Origin: Turicibacter sp.
Lineage (GTDB): Bacteria; Bacillota_I; Bacilli_A; MOL361; Turicibacteraceae
NCBI GenBank assembly: GCA_009780245.1
Contig: WRAJ01000006.1
Location: forward strand, 20,834-84,833
Direction of reading: 5' to 3'
DNA: 64,000 bases
Below, one piece after another: positions 24,374 to 32,220 of this stretch (position 1 is the stretch's first letter; every line of letters starts with the position of its first letter). Under the pieces are notes generated by a model, which saw nothing but the letters and a program-made list of their open reading frames with translations, was not told where the DNA came from and did no database searches. Both the position numbers and the translations under genes were made by a program.

Positions 24374-27001
24374 CTATTGAAATATTGGTAATCCCCATAA
24401 GCCTAAAACATTATTAATTGCTTCCACAAGGACACGCCTTGCTGCTGATATCACATCAGCATTTCCTACTGCACCTGCTGCTGTACTTAGAGCTAATGGC
24501 TTCGCTAAAGCAATCGCACCGATGACAATTCCAGAGATGATTAAAATCCTCAAGCCAGTTCCAGCATGTTGTCTAATAAAATCAAGGGCATCGCTAGTTG
24601 TCGATGTAACCGATGCATGAGCAGCAGCAGGAATGGCTACAGGTGAATTACAAGTTAGTCGTACACCTCTAGGAATCAAGGTCAAGATATATTCAACATC
24701 CATTACATTTTGTGTTCCTGACAATGTAAATCTATCTCTAACGACAATTTCGATTCCAGGATCTCTGCCATCAAAGGCCAAACGAACGGTAACGTTAGGC
24801 TGTCCAATTATTTGTGGCAATTGTGCTTGAAATTGCGGTAGCTGCATGTTCTCAAAGCGAGTGTTTAGTCCTCTTAAAATACCAAGTACACCTTCTCCTA
24901 AACTAGGTGTTTCACGGGTGATTCTTCCGTTTTGTATGATGATATTATCAAATTCAAGGGGGGTATTACCAGGCACTGCACCTTGCACAACTAGTCTTCT
25001 GTCAACCCGTGGCGTGATACACGTTGGCGGAACAAATGGCAACGTTTGTGTACGTCTAGTAAATACCAAGTTAGAGAAAAACCTATCTGGAACTGCCCCG
25101 CCAATTCCGATAGAACGGTGAATAGCGCTTATTTGACTGTGGATACGGCTATTCACTACGTTCATTTGAGCTTGAGTTAAATTCATCGTCGTATTTGATG
25201 GTGGGTGCGGCGTAGACGCAGATAATAATGCTCGAACTTCGTTTCGAATGTTTGTAATATTAATATCGTTACATAATGTCGATTGTCCCGGTAAGTCTCG
25301 ATGCCTGACAATTCGTGTAACATGAGAAGCGCTCCATCCAAAGCGACGCATAGCAGCAGCAATTCTAATTGCTAAGGTTCTAAGTTGAGTTGTCGTCACA
25401 TTATTAATGCCTGAAGCATGTTGTCCTGTTACAGCGATGTGCCACGTATGGTTGTTTTGACTAGCAGCACCCCACATTCTACGTCGATCTTGCATATTGA
25501 CTTCGACGCTTCCATTATACAGAACCACTTCATGGTAACCACCACGATTATCACCAGGAAACCCCATCCCTGTATTTCCTCGCCAATGGTTTTCAAACAT
25601 TGCAGTGTTTACATGATTACCATTTACAGGGTTGGCACTATGATGGATGACAATTTGAGTAATGTTATTTAAATTTCTATCATCAGCGCCTCTTCCTAAA
25701 GCAATATGCATGCGGTTAATCACAGATGAAGAGCCACTAGTTCCGCCACCAGATGGTGGTGTTGTTCCGCCGCCGCCACCTGCCATTCGCAAGTCTTGAA
25801 GTCTAACGGCTCCTACTACAGCGCCTCCGTATGTAATAACCACACGGCTTCCAATGATTTCAATAATCTGGCTAACACGTGTACGCGCAAATTGGGGCAC
25901 GGCTGTACTTGTTCCATACCAGACGGCACTTGCTGCCAGCGTGACAGAATGACCGACGGCAAAACTTCCGCCTCCTGCTGGTGGATTTCCACCACCACCT
26001 GAGGTATTGCGCAAGTCTTGGAATCTTACAGCACCAACAACGACACCTCCGTATGTAATAACCACACGATTTCCAATGATTTCAATGACTCGACTAACAC
26101 GAGTTCGCGCAAATTGAGGAACAGCTGTATTTGTGCCATACCAGACGGCACTTGCTGCTAGTGTGACGGAACTACCAACTGTAAAGTTTCCGCCACCAGT
26201 TGTTGGTGGTGGCGTAGAACCTCCTGAAGTGTTTCGCAAATCCTGACGCCTAACAGCACCAACAACGGCACCTCCGTATGCGATAACCACACGATTTCCA
26301 ATGATTTCAATAATTTGACTAATACGATCACGGGCAAATTGAGGCACCACGGTGTTTGTGCCATACCAGACAGCGTTTGGTGCTAGAATGACAGAGTTTC
26401 CGACTACAAAATTCCCTCCTCCTACTGGTGGCGCACTAGTTCCTCCTCCTGAAACAAGTGTCACATTAGCATGTCTGATCCATGATAAGATGCCACCTAA
26501 CAGTAATTCATTACCGTTATTTCTCATTTCAATAACCTGATACACTTGACCTCGAACCCACGTTGGAATTCCTTCTCCTGTTGCCCAAGTTGTCGCATTT
26601 TGATTAACACGAACTTGTGAACCGACAACAATAAAGTCTGAAGACATCGGTGCAATTTGGGCGAAGCTTTCGAAATTAGCAGTTTCAATTTCTTCAGGTG
26701 ATGAAAACTCTTCTAACAAAGGTTCTTCGAGTGGCAAAGCTTCTGGTGATGGAAACTCTTCTAGTGGTAACATTTCTGGTAATAAAAGCTCTTCTTCTAA
26801 TAACAAATCTTCTAGCAATCCATCTTCTAAAGATACATCTTCTGGTAATAAAGTTGCTTCATATTCTTCAGGAGCGACACCTAAGCAGCCACATCCACAG
26901 CCGTGAATCTCTGCTACTTCGGGTTGCTCTAAGGCAGACTCCGTGTTTTCTGTATGCTCATCTACAAGTTCATCATAAACAACATCGTTTTCTGTTTTCA
27001 T
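24374..27001 (-). CDS. peptidoglycan amidase (Amidase_2) with SH3-like repeats and a C-terminal membrane segment
   Basis: An 875-residue modular protein without a signal peptide. Residues 1-120: acidic, Leu/Glu/Pro-rich, with a CGCGC cluster near 35. Residues 122-405: four SH3-like repeats (copies 2-4 nearly identical, each about 65 residues and starting VGxSVxLAxxAVWYGT), joined by Gly/Pro/Thr linkers. Residues 448-592: N-acetylmuramoyl-L-alanine amidase with IVIHHSANP and RHRDLPGQSTLCND, the zinc-site segments. Residues 596-875: an unrecognised domain ending in a hydrophobic stretch (ILIISGIVIGAIALAKPLAL). It probably cuts peptidoglycan, either as the endolysin partner of the holins or as an export or tail component. 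The start has GAGGAGTTATT upstream. Confidence 0.8.
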   Translation of the reverse strand: MKTENDVVYDELVDEHTENTESALEQPEVAEIHGCGCGCLGVAPEEYEATLLPEDVSLEDGLLEDLLLEEELLLPEMLPLEEFPSPEALPLEEPLLEEFSSPEEIETANFESFAQIAPMSSDFIVVGSQVRVNQNATTWATGEGIPTWVRGQVYQVIEMRNNGNELLLGGILSWIRHANVTLVSGGGTSAPPVGGGNFVVGNSVILAPNAVWYGTNTVVPQFARDRISQIIEIIGNRVVIAYGGAVVGAVRRQDLRNTSGGSTPPPTTGGGNFTVGSSVTLAASAVWYGTNTAVPQFARTRVSRVIEIIGNRVVITYGGVVVGAVRFQDLRNTSGGGGNPPAGGGSFAVGHSVTLAASAVWYGTSTAVPQFARTRVSQIIEIIGSRVVITYGGAVVGAVRLQDLRMAGGGGGTTPPSGGGTSGSSSVINRMHIALGRGADDRNLNNITQIVIHHSANPVNGNHVNTAMFENHWRGNTGMGFPGDNRGGYHEVVLYNGSVEVNMQDRRRMWGAASQNNHTWHIAVTGQHASGINNVTTTQLRTLAIRIAAAMRRFGWSASHVTRIVRHRDLPGQSTLCNDINITNIRNEVRALLSASTPHPPSNTTMNLTQAQMNVVNSRIHSQISAIHRSIGIGGAVPDRFFSNLVFTRRTQTLPFVPPTCITPRVDRRLVVQGAVPGNTPLEFDNIIIQNGRITRETPSLGEGVLGILRGLNTRFENMQLPQFQAQLPQIIGQPNVTVRLAFDGRDPGIEIVVRDRFTLSGTQNVMDVEYILTLIPRGVRLTCNSPVAIPAAAHASVTSTTSDALDFIRQHAGTGLRILIISGIVIGAIALAKPLALSTAAGAVGNADVISAARRVLVEAINNVLGLWGLPIFQ
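25770..26410. repeat. three tandem in-frame ~210-bp repeats encoding SH3-like modules
   Basis: Inside the amidase gene, repeats 2-4 are nearly identical in DNA as well as protein, which implies recent expansion and possible copy-number variation by recombination. Confidence 0.75.
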
Positions 27002-27035
27002 TGTAATAACTCCTCACTCAGCCTCAAAGCTGATT

Positions 27036-27305
27036 TTATTTTGTTCTGACACTTGCGTGCCACGCTGAAATAAATGATGCGAGAGTTTGATACGTCCTTT
27101 TAGTATTTTTACTCACCATAATAAAAGGGGCAAACTCAAGGGGAATGTTTTCTTGTGCAAGTTTTCCCATGACTTCAATTTCTAATCGCTTATCTTCTAA
27201 CTTACGATCAAGTTGTCGCTTTTCCCGTGCGAGACGTTTATTCATCTTATCGTTGACCTCTTCTTGGCTCAGCAATATCTTGCTCGTTTTCGTTAACTTC
27301 TGCAT
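27036..27305 (-). CDS. DUF4355-like phage scaffold fragment
   Basis: An 89-residue protein. The first half is a charged helix (KMNKRLAREKRQLDRKLEDK). The second half, AQENIPLEFAPFIM...TYQTLASFISAWHASV, resembles the C-terminal signature of DUF4355 minor capsid scaffold proteins of Gram-positive phages (AxxxLPxEFAxFLVG...FxxAFxxAV). It is shorter than usual, with the long N-terminal scaffold helix missing. A strong RBS (AAGGAGGAA) argues that it is expressed. It lies 34 bases upstream of the amidase gene on the same strand. Confidence 0.45.
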   Translation of the reverse strand: MQKLTKTSKILLSQEEVNDKMNKRLAREKRQLDRKLEDKRLEIEVMGKLAQENIPLEFAPFIMVSKNTKRTYQTLASFISAWHASVRTK

Positions 27306-27380
27306 TAAAAATTCCTCCTTACGAGTTTTCGGATGACTGGACGTCCATCATCTTCTGCTTTTACCGTCCAAGTGAAATTC

Positions 27381-27857
27381 TTACTTGTTTTTCAATTTTT
27401 GCTTCTTTTTTTTAAGTAACTTTTGAAACTCAGCATTCTCTTCCAAATAAGCTTCTAGTTCTAATTTGATGTGCTCTATCAGCAAATGATTAAGTGATCC
27501 AATCATCCTTTGTGTTGTTGATTTTGATAAATGCTCTCTCATAGCAATATTTTCCTGTGTTCGTCCGTCAAAATTATTCTGATAGAACAATTTACACACA
27601 TAGTCAGTGCCCTGTTCCTTCACTAATTTCAAACCTTTGTCGACAATTTCAAGTAGTTTTCTGTAATGATCGTTCTCTTTTTTGATTTCAAGAATCGAAC
27701 GATGGCAATCCTTCTCTTTCTTTTCATGCAACTCTCTTTGTGCATATTCGGATGAATAAATATCTATCTGATTTTCTAATCGTTTCACTTCATCTTCATT
27801 GGCCTGAATTTTCTTCTTAGTTTTAAGATATAATTTAATAATTGATTTTGCCTCCAC
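27381..27857 (-). CDS. small helical protein resembling phage late regulators (ArpU/DUF1492-like)
   Basis: A 158-residue protein with a GTG start and RBS GAGAGGAG. The N-terminal two thirds are coiled-coil (KKIQANEDEVKRLENQI). Towards the C-terminus a segment (KLFYQNNFDGRTQENIAMREHLSKSTTQRMIGSLNHLL) resembles the sigma-70 region-4-like helix-turn-helix of ArpU-type late-gene activators. The C-terminus is Lys-rich. It would be the first gene of the prophage-like minus-strand series. The assignment is tentative. Confidence 0.45.
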   Translation of the reverse strand: MEAKSIIKLYLKTKKKIQANEDEVKRLENQIDIYSSEYAQRELHEKKEKDCHRSILEIKKENDHYRKLLEIVDKGLKLVKEQGTDYVCKLFYQNNFDGRTQENIAMREHLSKSTTQRMIGSLNHLLIEHIKLELEAYLEENAEFQKLLKKKKQKLKNK

Positions 27858-28070
27858 AATAATGCTCCTCTCTTAACTGTCATCCGTCTTAATTGAACAT
27901 AGCTTCATTCTAACAGTTTTGTTCCGATAAAAAACGTCAAAGTTTGATCTTTTTCAAAACCGTTAAGAACAGCGCAGAAAACGCTCTTATCGATTTTGTT
28001 TAGAAAACTCTATTGCACTTTTTCTTCAAAATCTGCACAATAAAGATTCTTTTCTATTCTGATAAAACAA
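27858..28070. other. gene-free AT-rich gap
   Basis: Holds an imperfect AAGAnCAGCG/CGCTCTT hairpin near 27968-27991. I found no convincing promoter or frame here. Confidence 0.4.
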
Positions 28071-28122
28071 AAAAATCGAGTTTTTGCTTGTATCAGCGAT
28101 ACTTGCACTTTACTCGATTTTT
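28071..28122 (-). terminator. terminator of the small coiled-coil gene
   Basis: AAAAATCGAGT (28071-28081) and ACTCGATTTTT (28112-28122), with an inner stem, and a T run on the minus strand. The upstream arm overlaps the stop codon of the gene at 28110-28334. Confidence 0.75.
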
Positions 28123-28334
28123 ATTTTTGTTTTTAATTCTTCTGGGATTTCTAGGCTGTGCAGTTGGCGCAGGAGGGTTTCGCGTTCTTCGCCTTCGAAT
28201 TTGGCCTCTATTTGTTTAGTGAATATCTGTATCATGAATTCGTGGTTCTTAAGGATTAGCTGTCTTCGTTTCTCGAGAATTTCTTCCTGATCTTTCATGA
28301 TTTTTTCAATGCGCTGATACATGTCTTTTCTCAT
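28110..28334 (-). CDS. small coiled-coil protein
   Basis: A 74-residue, highly charged helical protein (YQRIEKIMKDQEEILEKRRQ). No domain recognised. Its 3' end is fused to a good terminator, and AT-rich flanks carry no other frame, so it is likely real. The RBS is weak (GGGACAGGGCGG). The neighbouring peptide/sensor locus and prophage-like genes do not clarify its role. Confidence 0.5.
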   Translation of the reverse strand: MRKDMYQRIEKIMKDQEEILEKRRQLILKNHEFMIQIFTKQIEAKFEGEERETLLRQLHSLEIPEELKTKIKIE

Positions 28335-28384
28335 ACTTAAAACCGCCCTGTCCCATTATTTCTGTAACTTTTCGTTTAAAACCC

Positions 28385-28413
28385 TTGAAAAATTAGTGGA
28401 AGGTTGCTATAAT
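28385..28413 (+). promoter_or_regulatory. promoter upstream of the Cys-containing peptide gene
   Basis: TTGAAA (28385-28390), 17 bases, TATAAT (28408-28413), with a TGC extension. The only downstream gene on this strand is the peptide at 28597, giving a leader of about 180 bases that has no other frame. Confidence 0.7.
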
Positions 28414-28596
28414 TAACTTCAAGAGATTTGCTCGAATGTTGATAGCTTTTACCCTTAAGTATAACACAAAGTAACGGTTATTCTGGTTTTTGGGGTCAAT
28501 GCGCTAGTTATTTCTGACGATTCGACATTTTTTGAACTTGTATTTCAGGGGATTCTCTGGGGATATTTTAAATATCTATAAAAGGAGTGTCTCATT

Positions 28597-28680
28597 ATGT
28601 TTAGATTTTTATTTTTGATTGCTGCAAATATTGCACCACGAGGGCCTGTATGCTGGATAATGCCACATAATTGCCCATAG
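28597..28680 (+). CDS. 27-residue Cys-containing peptide, candidate signalling peptide precursor
   Basis: ATG with AAAGGAG 9 bases upstream, a promoter at 28385-28413 and a terminator directly after. The product starts with a hydrophobic run (MFRFLFLIAANIA) and ends GPVCWIMPHNCP, with Cys19 and Cys26. A hydrophobic leader followed by a short Cys-containing tail is the form of AgrD/cyclic-lactone autoinducer precursors, although the acidic C-terminal tail of AgrD is missing and no AgrB is seen. It converges on a membrane sensor/LytTR gene pair, which is the usual neighbourhood of such peptides. Alternative: a small toxin or bacteriocin. Being a gene is moderately sure; its role is inferred. 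Confidence 0.55.
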   Translation: MFRFLFLIAANIAPRGPVCWIMPHNCP

Positions 28681-28696
28681 GAAAAATATAATATTT

Positions 28697-28740
28697 AAAA
28701 AAATCAATGCGACCTTTTCTACAAGATCACATTGATTTTT
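28697..28740. terminator. bidirectional terminator between peptide and sensor genes
   Basis: AAAAATCAATG (28699-28709) and CATTGATTTTT (28730-28740), with a further inner stem that pairs better on the minus strand (G-U pairs). T runs occur on both sides. The sensor stop codon (28719) lies inside it. Confidence 0.8.
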
Positions 28741-29573
28741 ATTTGTTCTTTTGTTGCGATGCATTTGTAATTTTTAATGGTGCCAAGCTCAGCATGCTTT
28801 TCTAAAGCTTGTTCGATTGACTTTTTGATTTCGATAATGTTATTGAATTCAATGACAAACTGATAGACCATTTCCACTTGTTGATACTCAGATGAGAGGC
28901 TTTCTAGTGTTTCTAAAAATTCATCAGGAGTTGCCTGTCTCAAAAGACTAGTAGTGGTTGCCGTTTCTAACCTTGTTTTATTGTAGAGATAAATACCACT
29001 AATCATAGCTAGCGCAAATAAAGATAGATGTAAGGACAAAGAGAATCCAACTAATAGTGGCATTAGATACACAATCAAAGACGCAATGGATACGATCGTA
29101 AACAACCATTCTTTCTTCACTAAAAATAAATAAGTTTTTCTAAAAACTCCTTGATACGCCATCCCAATGATTAGGATTAATATTGCTAGAAATGAAAGAA
29201 TGAATCTGAGTGGAATAATGATGTCAATCCATGCTACTACAAGTGTAGATACCACCACAAGCACATTTGATAACAAAAGCTTCTTTAAATCAAATGTCCT
29301 TCTCAATAAAAAGTAAGCTAAGAGCGGACGTAAGAAGTGATCCACTAAAATCCCATATCCTCCCGGAATTGTTTGAATCATAAGCGTTGCCGTCACCGGA
29401 TACACCAACAACAGCACAATGTTCCCATAAAACACGCCTTGTGGAATTTTAATCAACCGCGTGAACGACTCCTTCAAATCCTTGCCATGAATATTAGCTA
29501 AAACTAAGTAAAACATCAACAGTTCAATAATTCTTTGAGTCAATATGACCAAGTTAACGTTTAATGGTATCAT
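28719..29573 (-). CDS. polytopic membrane sensor without a kinase domain
   Basis: A 284-residue protein: six or seven membrane helices (residues 5-205) and a cytoplasmic tail of about 75 residues (TPDEFLETLESLSSEYQQVEMVYQFV onward). It has the N-terminal half of an AgrC/ComD-type GHKL histidine kinase, but there is no phosphorylated His box in a kinase context and no N/G boxes of an ATPase; the gene stops where these would begin. The RBS AAAGGAGGG is strong. Its ATG overlaps the stop of the LytTR gene (ATGA), so the pair is co-translated. It probably senses an extracellular peptide and passes the signal by direct contact with the regulator (inference). Similar to the lone protein at 7151-7699. 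Confidence 0.7.
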   Translation of the reverse strand: MIPLNVNLVILTQRIIELLMFYLVLANIHGKDLKESFTRLIKIPQGVFYGNIVLLLVYPVTATLMIQTIPGGYGILVDHFLRPLLAYFLLRRTFDLKKLLLSNVLVVVSTLVVAWIDIIIPLRFILSFLAILILIIGMAYQGVFRKTYLFLVKKEWLFTIVSIASLIVYLMPLLVGFSLSLHLSLFALAMISGIYLYNKTRLETATTTSLLRQATPDEFLETLESLSSEYQQVEMVYQFVIEFNNIIEIKKSIEQALEKHAELGTIKNYKCIATKEQIKINVIL

Positions 29574-30316
29574 TGCTTGTTCCCTCCTTTTGCTTTATTA
29601 ATTCTCTTCCGCTTAAAATTCCCGATAAACTTTCGGCTAGTCGGCACCGCTTTTCCATCATAAAGGATCAGCTCATAATCGGCGCTCGACACGCTTTTTA
29701 CGTGAGAAGTGTTCACGAGCCAACTTTGATGCGCCTGCCTGATGCGATTTTCGACCCGATGAAAGGTAATGAAGTCTTCTAAAGGATGGTCGTAATAAAA
29801 GTCCTCGGTTTCTTCCATTTGGGTGACCGGGTTATGGTAATAAACTTTGATGCGACGACCTTTAATTCGTTCGATGCGCGAGACGTGTTTGACTTTATAT
29901 TTGTAATCATCCCCGTTTTTCTCAATAATAATGGTTTGATCATCAAATAACACCGCAACCCGCACGCACGTTTCGAGGCGCTCAAGAAGCTCGTTGTCGA
30001 TGATCGGATAAGGAATGAAAAAGGAGGCAACACTTTTATCTCTTTCCAACTGCAGTTTTTCAGTTCTTTCCGTTGAAATAAAAATCGTCGGCGTCCATTC
30101 TGAGTGATCCTCACGGGCTTGTCTTAAAAAATTCAAAATCTCATCGCTCGTCTCTTCGGCCGACATCATAATGAAAACGTCAATGTGGTGCTCATCAAGG
30201 GTGTCCAAACCACTCCACGCATCCTCCACAATATGAAGCTGATACTTCTCTTTTAACTTGTCTTGCAAGGCTTGCTCAATTTCATAATTATTTTTAATAA
30301 TCAGTACGCTTCCCAC
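29570..30316 (-). CDS. LytTR-family regulator with a receiver lacking the phospho-acceptor Asp
   Basis: A 248-residue regulator with the same two-domain plan as 286-1056. The receiver-like part (1-120) has Met51 at the acceptor position (DVFIMMSAEE) instead of Asp. The LytTR domain (about 130-240) includes AHQSWLVNTSHVKSV and is well kept. It is the first gene of an operon with the kinase-less sensor. GTG start with GGAGGGAG upstream. Together with the missing kinase this suggests phosphorylation-independent signalling. The DNA target is unknown; the convergent peptide gene is a candidate. Confidence 0.85.
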   Translation of the reverse strand: MGSVLIIKNNYEIEQALQDKLKEKYQLHIVEDAWSGLDTLDEHHIDVFIMMSAEETSDEILNFLRQAREDHSEWTPTIFISTERTEKLQLERDKSVASFFIPYPIIDNELLERLETCVRVAVLFDDQTIIIEKNGDDYKYKVKHVSRIERIKGRRIKVYYHNPVTQMEETEDFYYDHPLEDFITFHRVENRIRQAHQSWLVNTSHVKSVSSADYELILYDGKAVPTSRKFIGNFKRKRINKAKGGNKQ

Positions 30317-30352
30317 GATGTTCTCCCTCCATTCGTTTTGCGTAAAAGCACG

Positions 30353-30385
30353 AAAAATCGAGCGCTTTTAGAATAGACGCTCGAT
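30353..30385 (-). terminator. terminator of the tail-anchored protein gene
   Basis: Minus-strand ATCGAGCG, 13-base loop, CGCTCGAT, TTTT. Located 10-40 bases past the stop at 30395; it insulates the LytTR operon. Confidence 0.8.
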
Positions 30386-30394
30386 CTCATTTTT

Positions 30395-31675
30395 TTAAAG
30401 AAGACTAAATAAGACTAATAACAAAATAACACTTATTACCGTCACGAAAACAAGGATAATCATTTCAGTCTTGATATACGATGACCTTTTTTCCATGTAT
30501 TCAACTGTGATGGCATCCGTCGGTATTTTCAAACTTTCACTCTCAATTGATTCTTTTAAATTTTCCGCCAAGAAACTTGCATCTGCGTTTTCAGTATTTT
30601 CCTCAGTAATTTTTTCTGTAACCCTCTCATCCAGGAAGCTCATTTCTTCGCGGATGTCTTTTACCAAGAAATTATCAGCGGCAACGTCGGCTTTTGACGT
30701 ATCCGTAAAGCTTGTCGGACCTTGTGGCGATTTCCCATCCATGATGAACGGCGCATCCAGCTGCTCTTCTTTTTCTTGGTGGTCGATCGGTTCGATGATC
30801 GGTGGCGCTACTGGTGCTTCTGGCACTGCTGGTAGCTCCACTGTTTTTTGCGCTTCAATTTGATCAGCAAGCGATTTGATCATGTCAAAGATCTCTGGTT
30901 CTTCGAGTGGATCGGCCATCTTGATCTCTTCATTCAGCGCTGTTGGCGGTGCGCTGATTTCTGATGCTGGTTGGCTGGTTTTCGACATTGGTTGCAGGTC
31001 CATCCCTGGCATCCAGATCGGCTCAGCCATTTCAGGTTGTGATACTTCTGGCATCGTAGCAGGCTCTGGCGCTTCATCTTCAAATTTAACGCTCAGGCTT
31101 GGTGGCACTGGCACGTCTTGTTCGGTGACTGGGTGGAACGTTTGTGATGTGCTGATGTCTTCTGTTATTACTGGCTTTTTGGTTTTAACGGCTTCGATGA
31201 TTGGCTGAATGATGCCTTTCGCTGGTTGCAAAGAAGCATCTTTCGTACTTGCTGAGATGTTCTTTACAAGCGTTCCTTCGTCAGGTGGGTAGTTTTCCGA
31301 ATCGAAATTGAATTCGCTCTCCTCGCCGTTTTTATAATTGAACGCTAAATCTTGGAATTTTTGAATCAGGCTTGCGTAGCTTATTTCCGTTGTACAAGTT
31401 CCTTTTAGACGTTCGATCAAACCGTCTTTGATCACTAGCTCCAAATTGATCGTTTCGTTTTGGCGCGTGATGACTTCAACACCAAAAACACGACCTTCTG
31501 ATTCTTTTATCGCTAGCAGTCGAGGGGCGAAAAAATTCACGGTAAAGCCCATTTCAGATTCTTCCCTAGAAGTTACTTCTGCGTCTAAATACTGGTCGAA
31601 TAATGTTTCTAATCGTGGGTCATCGCTAGTAAGTAACATCCCCATTATTTTGTGTTCAAATTTTTCATAAGTCAT
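30395..31675 (-). CDS. tail-anchored membrane protein of unknown function
   Basis: A 426-residue protein with a soluble N-terminal domain (1-125, mixed alpha/beta, GVEVITRQNETINLELVIKDG), a long Pro/Glu/Ala-rich disordered middle (about 130-370) and a single C-terminal helix (ILVFVTVISVILLLVLFSLL) that would place the bulk in the cytoplasm. No known family. I start at ATG 31675, 7 bases after AGGAGCGA; an upstream in-frame ATG (31711) has no RBS and lies within the promoter/leader (TATGAT near 31701-31706). It stands alone. The architecture suggests a membrane-tethered scaffold or adaptor. Confidence 0.7.
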   Translation of the reverse strand: MTYEKFEHKIMGMLLTSDDPRLETLFDQYLDAEVTSREESEMGFTVNFFAPRLLAIKESEGRVFGVEVITRQNETINLELVIKDGLIERLKGTCTTEISYASLIQKFQDLAFNYKNGEESEFNFDSENYPPDEGTLVKNISASTKDASLQPAKGIIQPIIEAVKTKKPVITEDISTSQTFHPVTEQDVPVPPSLSVKFEDEAPEPATMPEVSQPEMAEPIWMPGMDLQPMSKTSQPASEISAPPTALNEEIKMADPLEEPEIFDMIKSLADQIEAQKTVELPAVPEAPVAPPIIEPIDHQEKEEQLDAPFIMDGKSPQGPTSFTDTSKADVAADNFLVKDIREEMSFLDERVTEKITEENTENADASFLAENLKESIESESLKIPTDAITVEYMEKRSSYIKTEMIILVFVTVISVILLLVLFSLL

Positions 31676-31830
31676 AAGATCTTCGCTCCTAAAGGGTTGT
31701 GTCCATATCATACACCAATTCGACTATTTAGTAAAGTACTCGACACCATTTGCCACCTATTTTTTAAGCATAATTTCCTGTGAAAATTCGTAATTCGAGA
31801 TGTAAACGCTATTTTTCTGCTTTGATCGCC

Positions 31831-31852
31831 TGTCAAGCAAAAAAGCTTGACA
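31831..31852. promoter_or_regulatory. perfect palindrome over the rpsP -35 box
   Basis: TGTCAAGC (31831-31838), AAAAAA, GCTTGACA (31845-31852). The right arm contains the -35 hexamer of rpsP. It could be an operator or two back-to-back -35 boxes, but no matching -10 is seen on the minus strand. Confidence 0.5.
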
Positions 31853-31875
31853 CCCATTATGCGATGTGCTATACT
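31847..31875 (+). promoter_or_regulatory. rpsP-khpA promoter
   Basis: TTGACA (31847-31852), 17 bases, TATACT (31870-31875) with TGC directly before it: a near-consensus strong promoter. Confidence 0.85.
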
Positions 31876-31920
31876 AGCCAAGTTGAAAATGAGTAACTAA
31901 TTTTTGGAGGTATTTTTATA

Positions 31921-32196
31921 ATGGTTAAATTAAGATTGACTCGTATGGGTTCTCACAAGAGACCTTTTTATAGAATTGTAGCAGCAACTTCGACTGCTCC
32001 GCGTGATGGACGTTTCTTAGAAATCGTCGGTACTTACAACCCAGTTGCAGAGCCAGCTGTCGTTGATATTGACGAAGAAAAAGTAATGAAGTGGTTAAGC
32101 GATGGTGCGCAACCAACTGACACGGTTCGTTCTTTGTTGTCAAAAGAAGGGATCATGACAAAGTTTCATGAAGCAAAATTAGCAGCTAAAAAGTAA
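31921..32196 (+). CDS. rpsP: 30S ribosomal protein S16
   Basis: A 91-residue ribosomal protein of the small subunit. The N-terminus [19 protein letters not shown] and the [10 protein letters not shown] segment are diagnostic. Normal length. RBS TGGAGG. It is followed after 24 bases by khpA, a pairing conserved in Bacillota (usually continuing with rimM-trmD-rplS). Here the operon stops after khpA at a terminator, so rimM and trmD are elsewhere. Confidence 0.98.
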   Translation: MVKLRLTRMGSHKRPFYRIVAATSTAPRDGRFLEIVGTYNPVAEPAVVDIDEEKVMKWLSDGAQPTDTVRSLLSKEGIMTKFHEAKLAAKK

Positions 32197-32220
32197 ATAA
32201 TTGAAGGAGGTTAAGCTTTA

